From: Mycobacterium syngnathidarum
GTDB lineage: Bacteria; Actinomycetota; Actinomycetes; Mycobacteriales; Mycobacteriaceae
Assembly (NCBI RefSeq): GCF_001942625.1
Contig: NZ_MLCL01000089.1
Span: 434,001-498,000 of the forward strand
Length of the DNA: 64,000 bases
Direction: 5' to 3'
The notes beneath the pieces are model-generated. The model was not told the DNA's origin and did not search any database. It worked only from the letters and a program-made list of their open reading frames with translations. Of this stretch, positions 46,671 through 54,280 are shown piece by piece (within the stretch, counting starts at the first letter, position 1; each line of letters begins with the position of its first letter). A program made the position numbers and the translations under genes.

Positions 46671-47958
46671 CCGCCCGCACACAGATCCGCGCCCCGCGGT
46701 GCGGAACCAACGTCACGTGCTTGACGCGCTGACGCTCGTCGGCCGCCGTCGTGGCGAAAAGATCTACCCGACTCAGTATCTCACGCAGCACGACCCGCAA
46801 CTCGACCATCGCGAACGTCGCACCCAGACAGCGACGGTTACCGCCGCCGAACGGGAACCAGGTGGTGGGCCCGAGCGTCACGCCCAGCATGCGGTCCGGA
46901 TCGAACCGGTCGGCGTCGGGATAGACGTCGTCACGTTCGTGCACCAGGCCGATGCCCGGCGCCACCATCACCCCGGCCGGCAGTTGGTGGCCGGCCAACT
47001 CGACCGGCTGCTTGAGCACCCGGCCCACGTCGAACACCACCGGGCGGATCCGCAGGGTTTCCTTGGCCACCGCGTCGAGGTAGTCGTCGTCGCCGTCGCA
47101 CGCGGCGCGGACCGCCTTGTCCAGCACCGCGGGATGACGGGTCAGCCGTTCCAGCGCCCAGGACAGCGCGGTCGCGGTCGTCTCGTGGCCGGCGACCAGC
47201 AGGGTCATCAGCTGATCGCGCAGTTCACGGTCGGTCATGGTGTGCCCGGCCTCGTCGGCGGACCGCACCAGCATGGCCAGCACATCGGTGCGGTTGGCGA
47301 TGTCCGGATCAGCCCGCCGATCCGCGATCTCGGCGTACAGCAGCCGGTCGGCCTCCTCGACGTTGCGCCGCAGGCCCCGCCACGGGCGCCGTCGCCCCAG
47401 GTCCGGCCTGGCCAGCGCCATCGTCTCCCACGCACCGATGCTGAGCAGCCGCGGCATCACCGACCGCAACGCGGCGAGCCGCGCCGGATCCGACGCCCCG
47501 ATCACGGTTCGAAGGATGACCTCAAGGGTGATCTCGGCCATCTTCGGCGCGGCGGGAAACATCCTGCCGACCGGCCAACCCGCGATGTTCGCGGCGGCAA
47601 TCTCGGCCATGATCTCGGTCTGGCGGGCCACCGCGTCGCGGTGAAACGGCGGAAGCATCTGGCGCCGGCGCTGATGGTGTTCGTCCTCGTCGATCACCAG
47701 CACCGAGCTGCCGCCGAGAAGGGTACTCAGGACCGAATTCGCTTCTCCGGCATGGAAGATCGTCGGATCACCGGCGAACACCGCCTTGATGTCAGCGGGA
47801 TCCGCCAGATACACCATGGTGCCCATTGCCGCGACCCGCAGGGTGAAGACATCGCCGTAGCGGCGTCGACAGGCCGAGACGAACCGCGGCCAGTAACGCA
47901 GCATCAATGCCGCCTGAACCGACGGGGGCAACGGAGGCCCCGGAGGTAGCCCCACCAT
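46618..47958 (-). CDS. Cytochrome P450 (CYP135-like)
   Basis: A 446-residue P450. I-helix AGHETTATALSW, ExxR ETLRIRP, meander, and heme loop FPFGGGNRRCLGATFAMVE with the Cys ligand. The N-terminal LPPGPPLP and the I-helix type match mycobacterial CYP135-type enzymes. The C-terminus overlaps the FAD monooxygenase gene; the last ~17 residues are Arg-rich. Redox partners are not adjacent. The substrate is unknown. Confidence 0.9.
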   Translation of the reverse strand: MVGLPPGPPLPPSVQAALMLRYWPRFVSACRRRYGDVFTLRVAAMGTMVYLADPADIKAVFAGDPTIFHAGEANSVLSTLLGGSSVLVIDEDEHHQRRRQMLPPFHRDAVARQTEIMAEIAAANIAGWPVGRMFPAAPKMAEITLEVILRTVIGASDPARLAALRSVMPRLLSIGAWETMALARPDLGRRRPWRGLRRNVEEADRLLYAEIADRRADPDIANRTDVLAMLVRSADEAGHTMTDRELRDQLMTLLVAGHETTATALSWALERLTRHPAVLDKAVRAACDGDDDYLDAVAKETLRIRPVVFDVGRVLKQPVELAGHQLPAGVMVAPGIGLVHERDDVYPDADRFDPDRMLGVTLGPTTWFPFGGGNRRCLGATFAMVELRVVLREILSRVDLFATTAADERQRVKHVTLVPHRGARICVRAVSRSGSRAGRDRRAHCR

Positions 47959-48012
47959 GACTCCAGCCTACGAGCCCTGGCGGCCCGGTGGGGAGAAAGC
48001 TCACCCGCGCCA

Positions 48013-48043
48013 GAGGCCCGGACGCCGGCTGCGTCCGGGCCTC
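48013..48043 (-). terminator. 13-bp GC hairpin downstream of the His-rich protein gene
   Basis: GAGGCCCGGACGC (48013-48025) and its exact inverse (48031-48043) surround a five-base loop, 15 bases past the stop of the leftward 48058-48270 gene. It is also upstream of the P450 gene, separating the two units. Confidence 0.7.
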
Positions 48044-48057
48044 GCCTCCCCCCTGGT

Positions 48058-48270
48058 CTACTTGGCGTGATTGCGCTGGTGGTGGTGATGGGTCGCGGAC
48101 CCGGGCTGCGGGAAGTTGTGCTGGTGCGGGAAGGCCTGGTGCGCGCTGACCGACGGCCCGGAGTTGGCGGTGGAAGCATCCGCGTGAGCGGTGGCGGCGC
48201 CCAGGGCGATCAACGCGGGGGCGGCGGCGAGGGTGAAACCGGCGGCGATGCGGCGGGTGATGGTGCTCAT
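48058..48270 (-). CDS. Small secreted histidine-rich protein
   Basis: A 70-residue protein. Signal peptide RRIAAGFTLAAAPALIALGAATAHA with AHA cleavage at about residue 30 leaves a 40-residue mature peptide with HQAFPHQHNF and HHHHQRNH, likely able to bind metal ions or heme. ATG 48270 follows AGGAGTC. Small proteins with this signal peptide pattern are common in mycobacteria; function unknown. It has its own terminator and stands alone. Confidence 0.75.
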   Translation of the reverse strand: MSTITRRIAAGFTLAAAPALIALGAATAHADASTANSGPSVSAHQAFPHQHNFPQPGSATHHHHQRNHAK

Positions 48271-48596
48271 GTCGACTCCTTTGTCGGATAAGGCTTTTGG
48301 TGTTTTCTCCGGTGTGTTCCGGCGTTGAAATAAGAATGCGCCGCTGCCGCCCGCGGCTGTATCGACCGACCGGCCCATCCACCGGGCGAATCCGGTGTCC
48401 CCCGATTGGGGGAACGACGCCGTTTTCTACTCACGGGTCGTGACCGCTCGAAACCACCTCGGTCATCGCGACCCGGGCGTAGAAACGGGCGCGAACGTCC
48501 GACGGCACGGGCACGTCACCCGCCGGCCACCAACTTGCCGCCGGACACAGCCCACCTCGGCGTTTAAGATCAGCAAACAGATCCAAGGGGGACGTG
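48271..48596. promoter_or_regulatory. Divergent intergenic region with a CCCCCGATTGGGGG palindrome
   Basis: About 325 bases separate the His-rich protein and the PknH-C-type lipoprotein. TCCCCC-GATT-GGGGGA at 48398-48413 is a short, perfect palindrome near the middle and could be a regulator site. Promoter elements were not identified with confidence. AAGGGGGAC precedes the rightward gene at about 48584-48593. No gene was seen here. Confidence 0.35.
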
Positions 48597-49262
48597 ATGG
48601 ACATCGATCTCAAGGCGGCAGGCGGTGTCGCACTGAGCGCGGTCCTGCTGGCCGCCTGCACCCCGACCGTCCCTGACTCCGACGGTCCACACGTCGACGT
48701 CCTGGGCAGCATGATGGCCAGCGAATCCGAGATCAACACCGTGATGAACGCCAAGGTCCGGCCCAAAACCGCACTCCGCAGGCCGATGACCAACGCCAAC
48801 TTCGAGCCACTCTCCCGCCCGGAGTGCATCGTCGTCATCGGCAACGGGATGGAGTGGGTGTACGGCGACAGCGGGTATCGCGAATTCCGTGAAACCCAGC
48901 TCGCCGACGACAACGACGACGTGGAGGTGGACCAGGCGATCGCGCGGTTCGACAACCCCCAGGCAGCCGAAGCCATGGTGGCGCGCACCCTCGACATCTG
49001 GCGGCGCTGCGGCAACGACACCCTGACCTTCAGCTACGACGGCGGCAGAACACGAGACGCGCGCCGAATGGCGGCCCCGACCGTGCTCGACGGGGTCGAC
49101 ATCACCCACGACGAACCACTCGACGTCACCGACCGCCGGACCCACCGCGCGATCCTGACCGTCGACGCCTACGTGATCGACCTGCGGATCAGCGGTTACA
49201 CCGTCACCGACAATCAGACAGTCCAGCTGGCAAAGATCATCGCCGGACGCAACGCGCTCTGA
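48597..49262 (+). CDS. PknH-C-like sensor lipoprotein
   Basis: A 221-residue protein. Signal peptide with lipobox VLLAACT (Cys ~21), then a PknH_C-type extracytoplasmic sensor domain (MAS.SEINTVM near 42 onward; FEPLSRPEC; YGDSGYREFRETQLAD; AIARFDNPQAAEAMVARTLDIWRRC; and VTLTV-like C-term). Such domains form the extracellular part of PknH. ATG 48597 follows a strong AAGGGGGA. It is convergent with the kinase at 49276 by 13 bases and is probably part of one signalling cluster. Confidence 0.8.
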   Translation: MDIDLKAAGGVALSAVLLAACTPTVPDSDGPHVDVLGSMMASESEINTVMNAKVRPKTALRRPMTNANFEPLSRPECIVVIGNGMEWVYGDSGYREFRETQLADDNDDVEVDQAIARFDNPQAAEAMVARTLDIWRRCGNDTLTFSYDGGRTRDARRMAAPTVLDGVDITHDEPLDVTDRRTHRAILTVDAYVIDLRISGYTVTDNQTVQLAKIIAGRNAL

Positions 49263-49275
49263 GACGCGAAAACCC

Positions 49276-51075
49276 TTACCGGCCGACGCCGTTGATCACC
49301 GGCCGGGTGATCATGCCTTTCTCGACACCCCACATGGTGGCGATGGTGCGGTATTCACCGGTGCTCATCACGTGCTCCAGCGCCAGCCGCAACGACTCGG
49401 CCAAACCGGACCCCCTGGCCACCGGCCAGCCGTACGGTGCGGAGTCGAACACCTCACCGGCCGGCTCCAATACCGGGCCACTGAGCTTGATCGCGAACCC
49501 GGTGACCGGTGAATCGGCGGCCATCGCGTCGACCTCGCCGGCGATCAGCGCAGCCGTCACCTCGTCCTGATGGGTGCGCACCACCTTCTCCACCGGCGGC
49601 AACCCGGCTGCCACACAGGCATCCGATTTGGCCGGGATCCCCGCGGTGTCCTGAATCGTGCTGTACGCCACGCCCACTCGCAGTCCGCACGGTGAGCCGG
49701 GATCGGCCACCGTGCCGGCCCGTCGCGCCCACAGCGTGCCCGCCTCGAAATAGGTGACGAAGTCGGCCAGCTGCTCGCGTTCGGCGGTGTCGGTGATCGA
49801 GGACATCCCGACGTTGAAGTTGCCGTCGGCCACGGAGGGCAAGATGCCCTCGAACCCGGTCTCGCGGAAGTCGGGCACCAGCCCCATGGTGCGGGTCACG
49901 GCTTTCATCAGATCAATGTCGAACCCGACGATCTCGCCACTGGAATTCCTGAACTCGTTGGGCGCGTAGGGCACATTCACCCCGATCACCAGTCGCCCGG
50001 AGTCGCGGATCCCGGACGGCACGGTCTTCGCGATCTCCTCCACCGCACCCGTCGGCGCCTGCACCGGACCCGAGCCCGCCGAACCGACGGCATTGGCGAC
50101 ACGGTCTGAACCATCGCCGCGCAGCTGCCACACTCCCACCGCGCCCAGCGCCGCCACGAGCACGGTTGCGCCCACGATCGCGGCCACCTTCTTCGGCACC
50201 CGCGCCCTGGTCTGAACGCGTCGCGCCGAATGACGCCCCGAACGTCCGCTGCTGCGCACCGGGACCGCCAAGGCAGCCCGCGCCGCCGCGGCGAGCGCAC
50301 CGGCACTCTGATACCGCTTGGACGGCTTCTTGGCCATGCCCTTGGCGATCACCTCGTCGAAGGGCGCCAGCCGTGGGTCCTTGTCGGAGGCCCGCGGCGC
50401 CGGAGACACCATGTGCCCGGCGATCTGCTGCTCGAGGCTGTCGGACGGATACGGCCGTTCCCCGGTGAGGCATTCGTAGAGCACGCACGCCAAGGCGTAG
50501 ATGTCGGACCGCGGATCCACCTTGCCGGCGTCGAACCGCTCTGGCGCCATGTAGGCCAACGTGCCCAGCGTGCTGCCCGCGGTCGTCATACCCGTATCTC
50601 CCGCGGTGCGGGCCAGGCCGAAATCGATCAGGTACACGAAGTCGTTGTCGGCGATCAGGATGTTCGACGGTTTGACGTCGCGGTGGATCAACCCAGCCGC
50701 GTGCGCCCCGTCGAGCGCCTCGGCCACCTGCTCGATCATGCCGACCACGAACGCCGGGTCCAACGGCCTGCCGGTCTTGGTGAGCATGGCGCCGAGATTG
50801 CGTCCCTCGATCAGCCGCATGTCCAGATAGAGGCGACCGTCGATCTCGCCGTAGCCGTGAATGGGCACCACATGCGGGTTGCTCACGCCTGCCGCAGCGT
50901 GCGACTCCCGGCGGAACCGCTCCTGGAAGGTGGCGTCCTGCGCCAGGTGCTCCGGCAGCACCTTGAGCGCGACAATGCGGTCGGTGTCGGAATCGTAGGC
51001 CTGGTAAACCTCACCCATCCCGCCCCGACCGATCAGCTTCTGCAGCTGATAGTGCCCGAATGGGGTCGAATCCAC
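49276..51075 (-). CDS. Ser/Thr protein kinase fused to an SBP_bac_3-like ligand domain
   Basis: A 599-residue receptor kinase. Kinase at 1-270: GRGGMGEVY (16-24), Lys38, HRDVKPSN (131 on), DFGLA (151-155), activation loop TGMTTAGSTLGT, PE and DIYALA. A basic juxtamembrane segment leads to one TM helix (~297-317). Outside, residues ~355-590 match the solute-binding family 3 (amino-acid) fold: GRLVIGVNVPYAPNEF, FDIDLMKAVTRTMGL, FEGILPSVADGNFNVGMSSITDT, and C-terminal GLAESLRLALEHVMSTGEYRTIATMWGV. A ligand such as an amino acid would be detected directly. Mycobacterial PknH-type kinases normally have other sensor domains. Confidence 0.88.
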   Translation of the reverse strand: MDSTPFGHYQLQKLIGRGGMGEVYQAYDSDTDRIVALKVLPEHLAQDATFQERFRRESHAAAGVSNPHVVPIHGYGEIDGRLYLDMRLIEGRNLGAMLTKTGRPLDPAFVVGMIEQVAEALDGAHAAGLIHRDVKPSNILIADNDFVYLIDFGLARTAGDTGMTTAGSTLGTLAYMAPERFDAGKVDPRSDIYALACVLYECLTGERPYPSDSLEQQIAGHMVSPAPRASDKDPRLAPFDEVIAKGMAKKPSKRYQSAGALAAAARAALAVPVRSSGRSGRHSARRVQTRARVPKKVAAIVGATVLVAALGAVGVWQLRGDGSDRVANAVGSAGSGPVQAPTGAVEEIAKTVPSGIRDSGRLVIGVNVPYAPNEFRNSSGEIVGFDIDLMKAVTRTMGLVPDFRETGFEGILPSVADGNFNVGMSSITDTAEREQLADFVTYFEAGTLWARRAGTVADPGSPCGLRVGVAYSTIQDTAGIPAKSDACVAAGLPPVEKVVRTHQDEVTAALIAGEVDAMAADSPVTGFAIKLSGPVLEPAGEVFDSAPYGWPVARGSGLAESLRLALEHVMSTGEYRTIATMWGVEKGMITRPVINGVGR

Positions 51076-51321
51076 CGTTCAACTCCTCCGGAGCGGCCAA
51101 TTCGGCGTCGGCATGTCGCTCGAAGTTACATCACGTTTGCCGCATCCGTTGGTCCAGATCACATCGGGCCGGCAAAAATTGTCGCCCGCGGTGACGAATG
51201 TGACCGATGTGAATTCGTAACGGTCCAGATCGCCACCAAATGCCGATATCGGGGCCCCATTCTTCTACTTTGGTCGCGGGCTTTGGTAGCGAGTCTTGGT
51301 AACGGGCCGGAGAGGAGGAAC

Positions 51322-53697
51322 ATGCGCGTTGACGGACGGGAGATCACCGTCACCGGCAGCCTCCTGCAACCACCGACCCGACGCACCAACGACATCCTGC
51401 GCCTGACGCTGGCCGCGATCTTCCTGGCCACCGTCATCACCAGCTCGCTGATCACCCGCTATGAGTGGGTGTCACTGGAACGCTCCATCTCCGAGATCGT
51501 CGGCGTACTGACCCCGACCCAGTCCAACCTGGTGTACCTGGCCTACGGCATCGCGATCCTGGCCCTGCCGTTCGTGATCCTGGTCAGCCTGGTGCTGGCG
51601 CGACAATGGAAACTGTTGGGCGCCTACGCGGCAGCCGCGTTGATCACGATGCTGTCGCTGTCGATCACCGCCGGCGGCATCGCCGCGCCGAAGTGGCATT
51701 TCGATCTGTCGGACCGGCTCAGTTCTCAGCTCTCGCAGTTCCTCGACGACCCGCGCTGGATCGGCATGCTCGCCGCAGTACTCACCGTCTCCGGACCGTG
51801 GCTGTCCCGGCGGTTGCGCCGCTGGTGGTGGACGCTGCTGCTGGCGTTCGTGCCCATTCACCTGGTGGTCAGCGCCGTGGTGCCGGCCCGCTCCCTGCTG
51901 GGCCTGACCGCGGGCTGGTTCGTCGGCGCCCTCGTGGTGTGGCTCGTCGGCACCCCCGCCCTGGAAGTCCCGCTCGACGGCGCCGTCCGCTCGCTGGGCC
52001 GACGCGGTTTCGTCGTCACCGCGTTCACCGTGGAGCGCCCGGCAGGCGCCGGCCCGCTGACGCTGACCGCACAGTCACCGGATCCCGACTCCAGCGCCGT
52101 CGTCGAGCTCTACGGCCCCAACCAACAGAGCGGCGGCGCGGTGCGGCAGGTGTGGCGCAAACTGCGGCTGCGCTCCAATGAGACCGCGCCCCTGCAGACC
52201 TCTATGCGCCGCGCCGTCGAACATCGGGCCTTGATGGCCATCGCGATCGGCGACCTCGGCCTGGCGAGTACCTCGACCATGTCGGTGGCGGCGCTGGACC
52301 GCGGCTGGACCCTGTACGCGCACAATCGCAAACGCGGCATCCCGCTGGACCAGAGCACCGGCGAAACCTCCGTCGGGCGGGTGTGGAACGCGCTGCGCAC
52401 CCTGCACGACCACCAGATCTCCCACGGCGACCTGCGCAGCAAGGAGATCACCGTCGACGACGGCGCCGTACTGTTCGCCGGGTTCGGCAACGCCGAATAT
52501 GGCGCCACCGACGCCCAGTTGCAGTCCGACATCGCCCAGCTGCTCGTCACCACCGCGGCGCTCTACGACCCGCAGTCCGCGGTCACCGCGGCCATCGAGG
52601 CATTCGGGCGGGAGACCGTGCTCACCGCGTCACGCCGGCTGACCAAGTCCGCGGTCCCGTCCCGGGTGCGTGACGCCGTGCCCGACGCCAAAGCCGTGAT
52701 GACCGCCGCGCGCGACGAGGTGAAACGCCAGACCGGCGCCGACCAGATCCAGGCCGAGACCATCACCCGGTTCACCCGCACCCAGGTGATCCAGCTGGTG
52801 CTGCTGGTGGCCCTGGTGTACGTGGCCTATCCGTTCATCAGCACCGTGCCGACGTTCTTCTCCGAGCTGCGCACCGTCGACTGGTCGTGGGCACTGCTCG
52901 GGTTGACGGTCTCGGCGCTGACGTACGTGGGTGCGGCGGCCGCGCTGTGGGCGTGTGCCGACGGGCTGGTGAGTTTCCGCAATCTCTCGATCATGCAGGT
53001 GGCCAACACGTTTGCCGCCACCACCACGCCCGCAGGCGTCGGCGGCCTGGCCTTGAGCACCCGGTTTTTGCAGAAGGGTGGGCTGAGCACCGCGCGCGCC
53101 ACCGCGGCAGTGGCGTTGCAACAGTCGGTCCAGGTGATCGTCCATGTGATTCTGCTGATCCTGTTCAGCACCCTGGCCGGAGCGTCGGCCGACCTGTCGC
53201 ACTTCGTGCCCAGCGCCACCATCCTGTACCTGATCGCCGGGCTCGCCCTCGGGCTCGTCGGGGCGTTTTTGGCCGTACCCAAACTACGGCGCTGGCTGTC
53301 GTCGTCGTTGCGTCCCAAACTCGAAGAGGTCGGCGACGACCTGGTCAAACTGGCCCGCGAACCGCAGCGGCTGGCGCTGATCGTATTGGGCGCCGCCGGA
53401 ACCACCCTCGGTGCGGCCCTGGCACTGTGGGCCAGCGTCGAGGCGTTCGGCGGAACCACCTCGTTCATCACCGTCACGGTCGTCACCATGGTCGGCGGCA
53501 CGCTGGCCTCCGCCGCGCCCACCCCCGGCGGTGTGGGCGCGGTCGAAGCCGCCCTGATCGGTGGTCTGGCCGCGTTCGGTGTGCCGGCCGCGATCGGCGT
53601 CCCCGCGGTACTGCTCTACCGGGTGCTGACCTGCTGGCTGCCGGTGTTCATCGGCTGGCCGGTGATGCGCTGGCTGACCAAGAACGAGATGATCTGA
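51322..53697 (+). CDS. Large membrane protein: kinase-like plus UPF0104/LPG-flippase-like domain
   Basis: A 791-residue protein. Residues ~30-215 contain about seven TM helices. Residues ~220-470 are soluble, with a degenerate kinase signature: LRTLHDHQISHGDLRSKEITVDDGAVLFAGFGNAEYGA, where HGDL replaces HRD and AGFG replaces DFG, plus a preceding region consistent with an N-lobe. Residues ~490-791 have seven or eight TM helices of the UPF0104/lysylphosphatidylglycerol-synthase TM type (PAGVGGLALSTRFLQKGGLS, PTPGGVGAVEAALIGGL). ATG 51322 has AGAGGAGGAAC before it. It is divergent from the ligand-sensing kinase with 246 bases between, suggesting phosphorylation-linked control of lipid or cell-wall traffic. 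Confidence 0.85.
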   Translation: MRVDGREITVTGSLLQPPTRRTNDILRLTLAAIFLATVITSSLITRYEWVSLERSISEIVGVLTPTQSNLVYLAYGIAILALPFVILVSLVLARQWKLLGAYAAAALITMLSLSITAGGIAAPKWHFDLSDRLSSQLSQFLDDPRWIGMLAAVLTVSGPWLSRRLRRWWWTLLLAFVPIHLVVSAVVPARSLLGLTAGWFVGALVVWLVGTPALEVPLDGAVRSLGRRGFVVTAFTVERPAGAGPLTLTAQSPDPDSSAVVELYGPNQQSGGAVRQVWRKLRLRSNETAPLQTSMRRAVEHRALMAIAIGDLGLASTSTMSVAALDRGWTLYAHNRKRGIPLDQSTGETSVGRVWNALRTLHDHQISHGDLRSKEITVDDGAVLFAGFGNAEYGATDAQLQSDIAQLLVTTAALYDPQSAVTAAIEAFGRETVLTASRRLTKSAVPSRVRDAVPDAKAVMTAARDEVKRQTGADQIQAETITRFTRTQVIQLVLLVALVYVAYPFISTVPTFFSELRTVDWSWALLGLTVSALTYVGAAAALWACADGLVSFRNLSIMQVANTFAATTTPAGVGGLALSTRFLQKGGLSTARATAAVALQQSVQVIVHVILLILFSTLAGASADLSHFVPSATILYLIAGLALGLVGAFLAVPKLRRWLSSSLRPKLEEVGDDLVKLAREPQRLALIVLGAAGTTLGAALALWASVEAFGGTTSFITVTVVTMVGGTLASAAPTPGGVGAVEAALIGGLAAFGVPAAIGVPAVLLYRVLTCWLPVFIGWPVMRWLTKNEMI

Positions 53698-53759
53698 GCT
53701 TCGGGCTGCGCGTCGGCGTGTCTGTCCGGCGTGTCGCGGGCGGCGGGCGGGTATCGACT

Positions 53760-54052
53760 TGCCCGCCTATGCGCGACTTTTCAGCGACAATCGCCACATA
53801 CATATCGTGAGCATCGTTGGCCACAGGCCGGATGTGCACTTGAGTCACTTTGGTGCGTAACAGCCTCGTAGGAAACAGAATTCGGGGTGTCCAGCTGTCA
53901 GCGACAGTGTCGCTGACAGGCGGGCACTGGACAGATGGGACTGATGAGGCCTACGGCGCTGGATTGGCGAAAGCGCTCAGCGACAATGGGTTTGAGGAGA
54001 CAGGAGCTACTGGTGTTGCGATTGTCGCTGAAAAGTCGCTGACAGGCGGGCA
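53760..54052. repeat. 293-bp symmetrical repeat element, copy 2
   Basis: This copy has the same length, same spacing and same architecture as the one at 24767-25059. TGCCCGCC starts it and GGCGGGCA ends it. The central inverted pair GTCAGCGAC-AGT-GTCGCTGAC is at 53897-53917. The terminal motif GTCGCTGACAGGCGGGCA occurs at the right end and also in the centre. TCAGCGAC-type octamers occur seven times (four shared with copy 1 by position). The interval 54053-54280 has no supported gene; it holds one further CGCCTGTCAGCGA at about 54205. Confidence 0.8.
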
Positions 54053-54280
54053 CATCGACCATTGGCCCAGAAGTACGGGGTGATGTCCTTGTCCCGGTAT
54101 GACGCCCGCGGATGGGTCCGCTCCATATGGTCTGCCTTCAAGCTGGCTCCGCCAGCTGGCATTCCCCGAGGCGAACATGAGCGGACACGCGAACATTGCG
54201 AAGCGCCTGTCAGCGAAGTCCGGTCGGTCAGACGAATCCGTGCACCCCGCCGCGGCCGGACAGTGCAATGATGATTTGTC

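Noticed and set aside
50230..51321. A long in-frame N-terminal extension of the membrane protein at 51322
   Set aside because: It is antisense to the kinase gene, and a strong AGAGGAGG lies before ATG 51322.
53850..54083. A 77-residue open frame in repeat copy 2
   Set aside because: The corresponding frame in copy 1 has a stop, so it is not conserved as a full reading frame.
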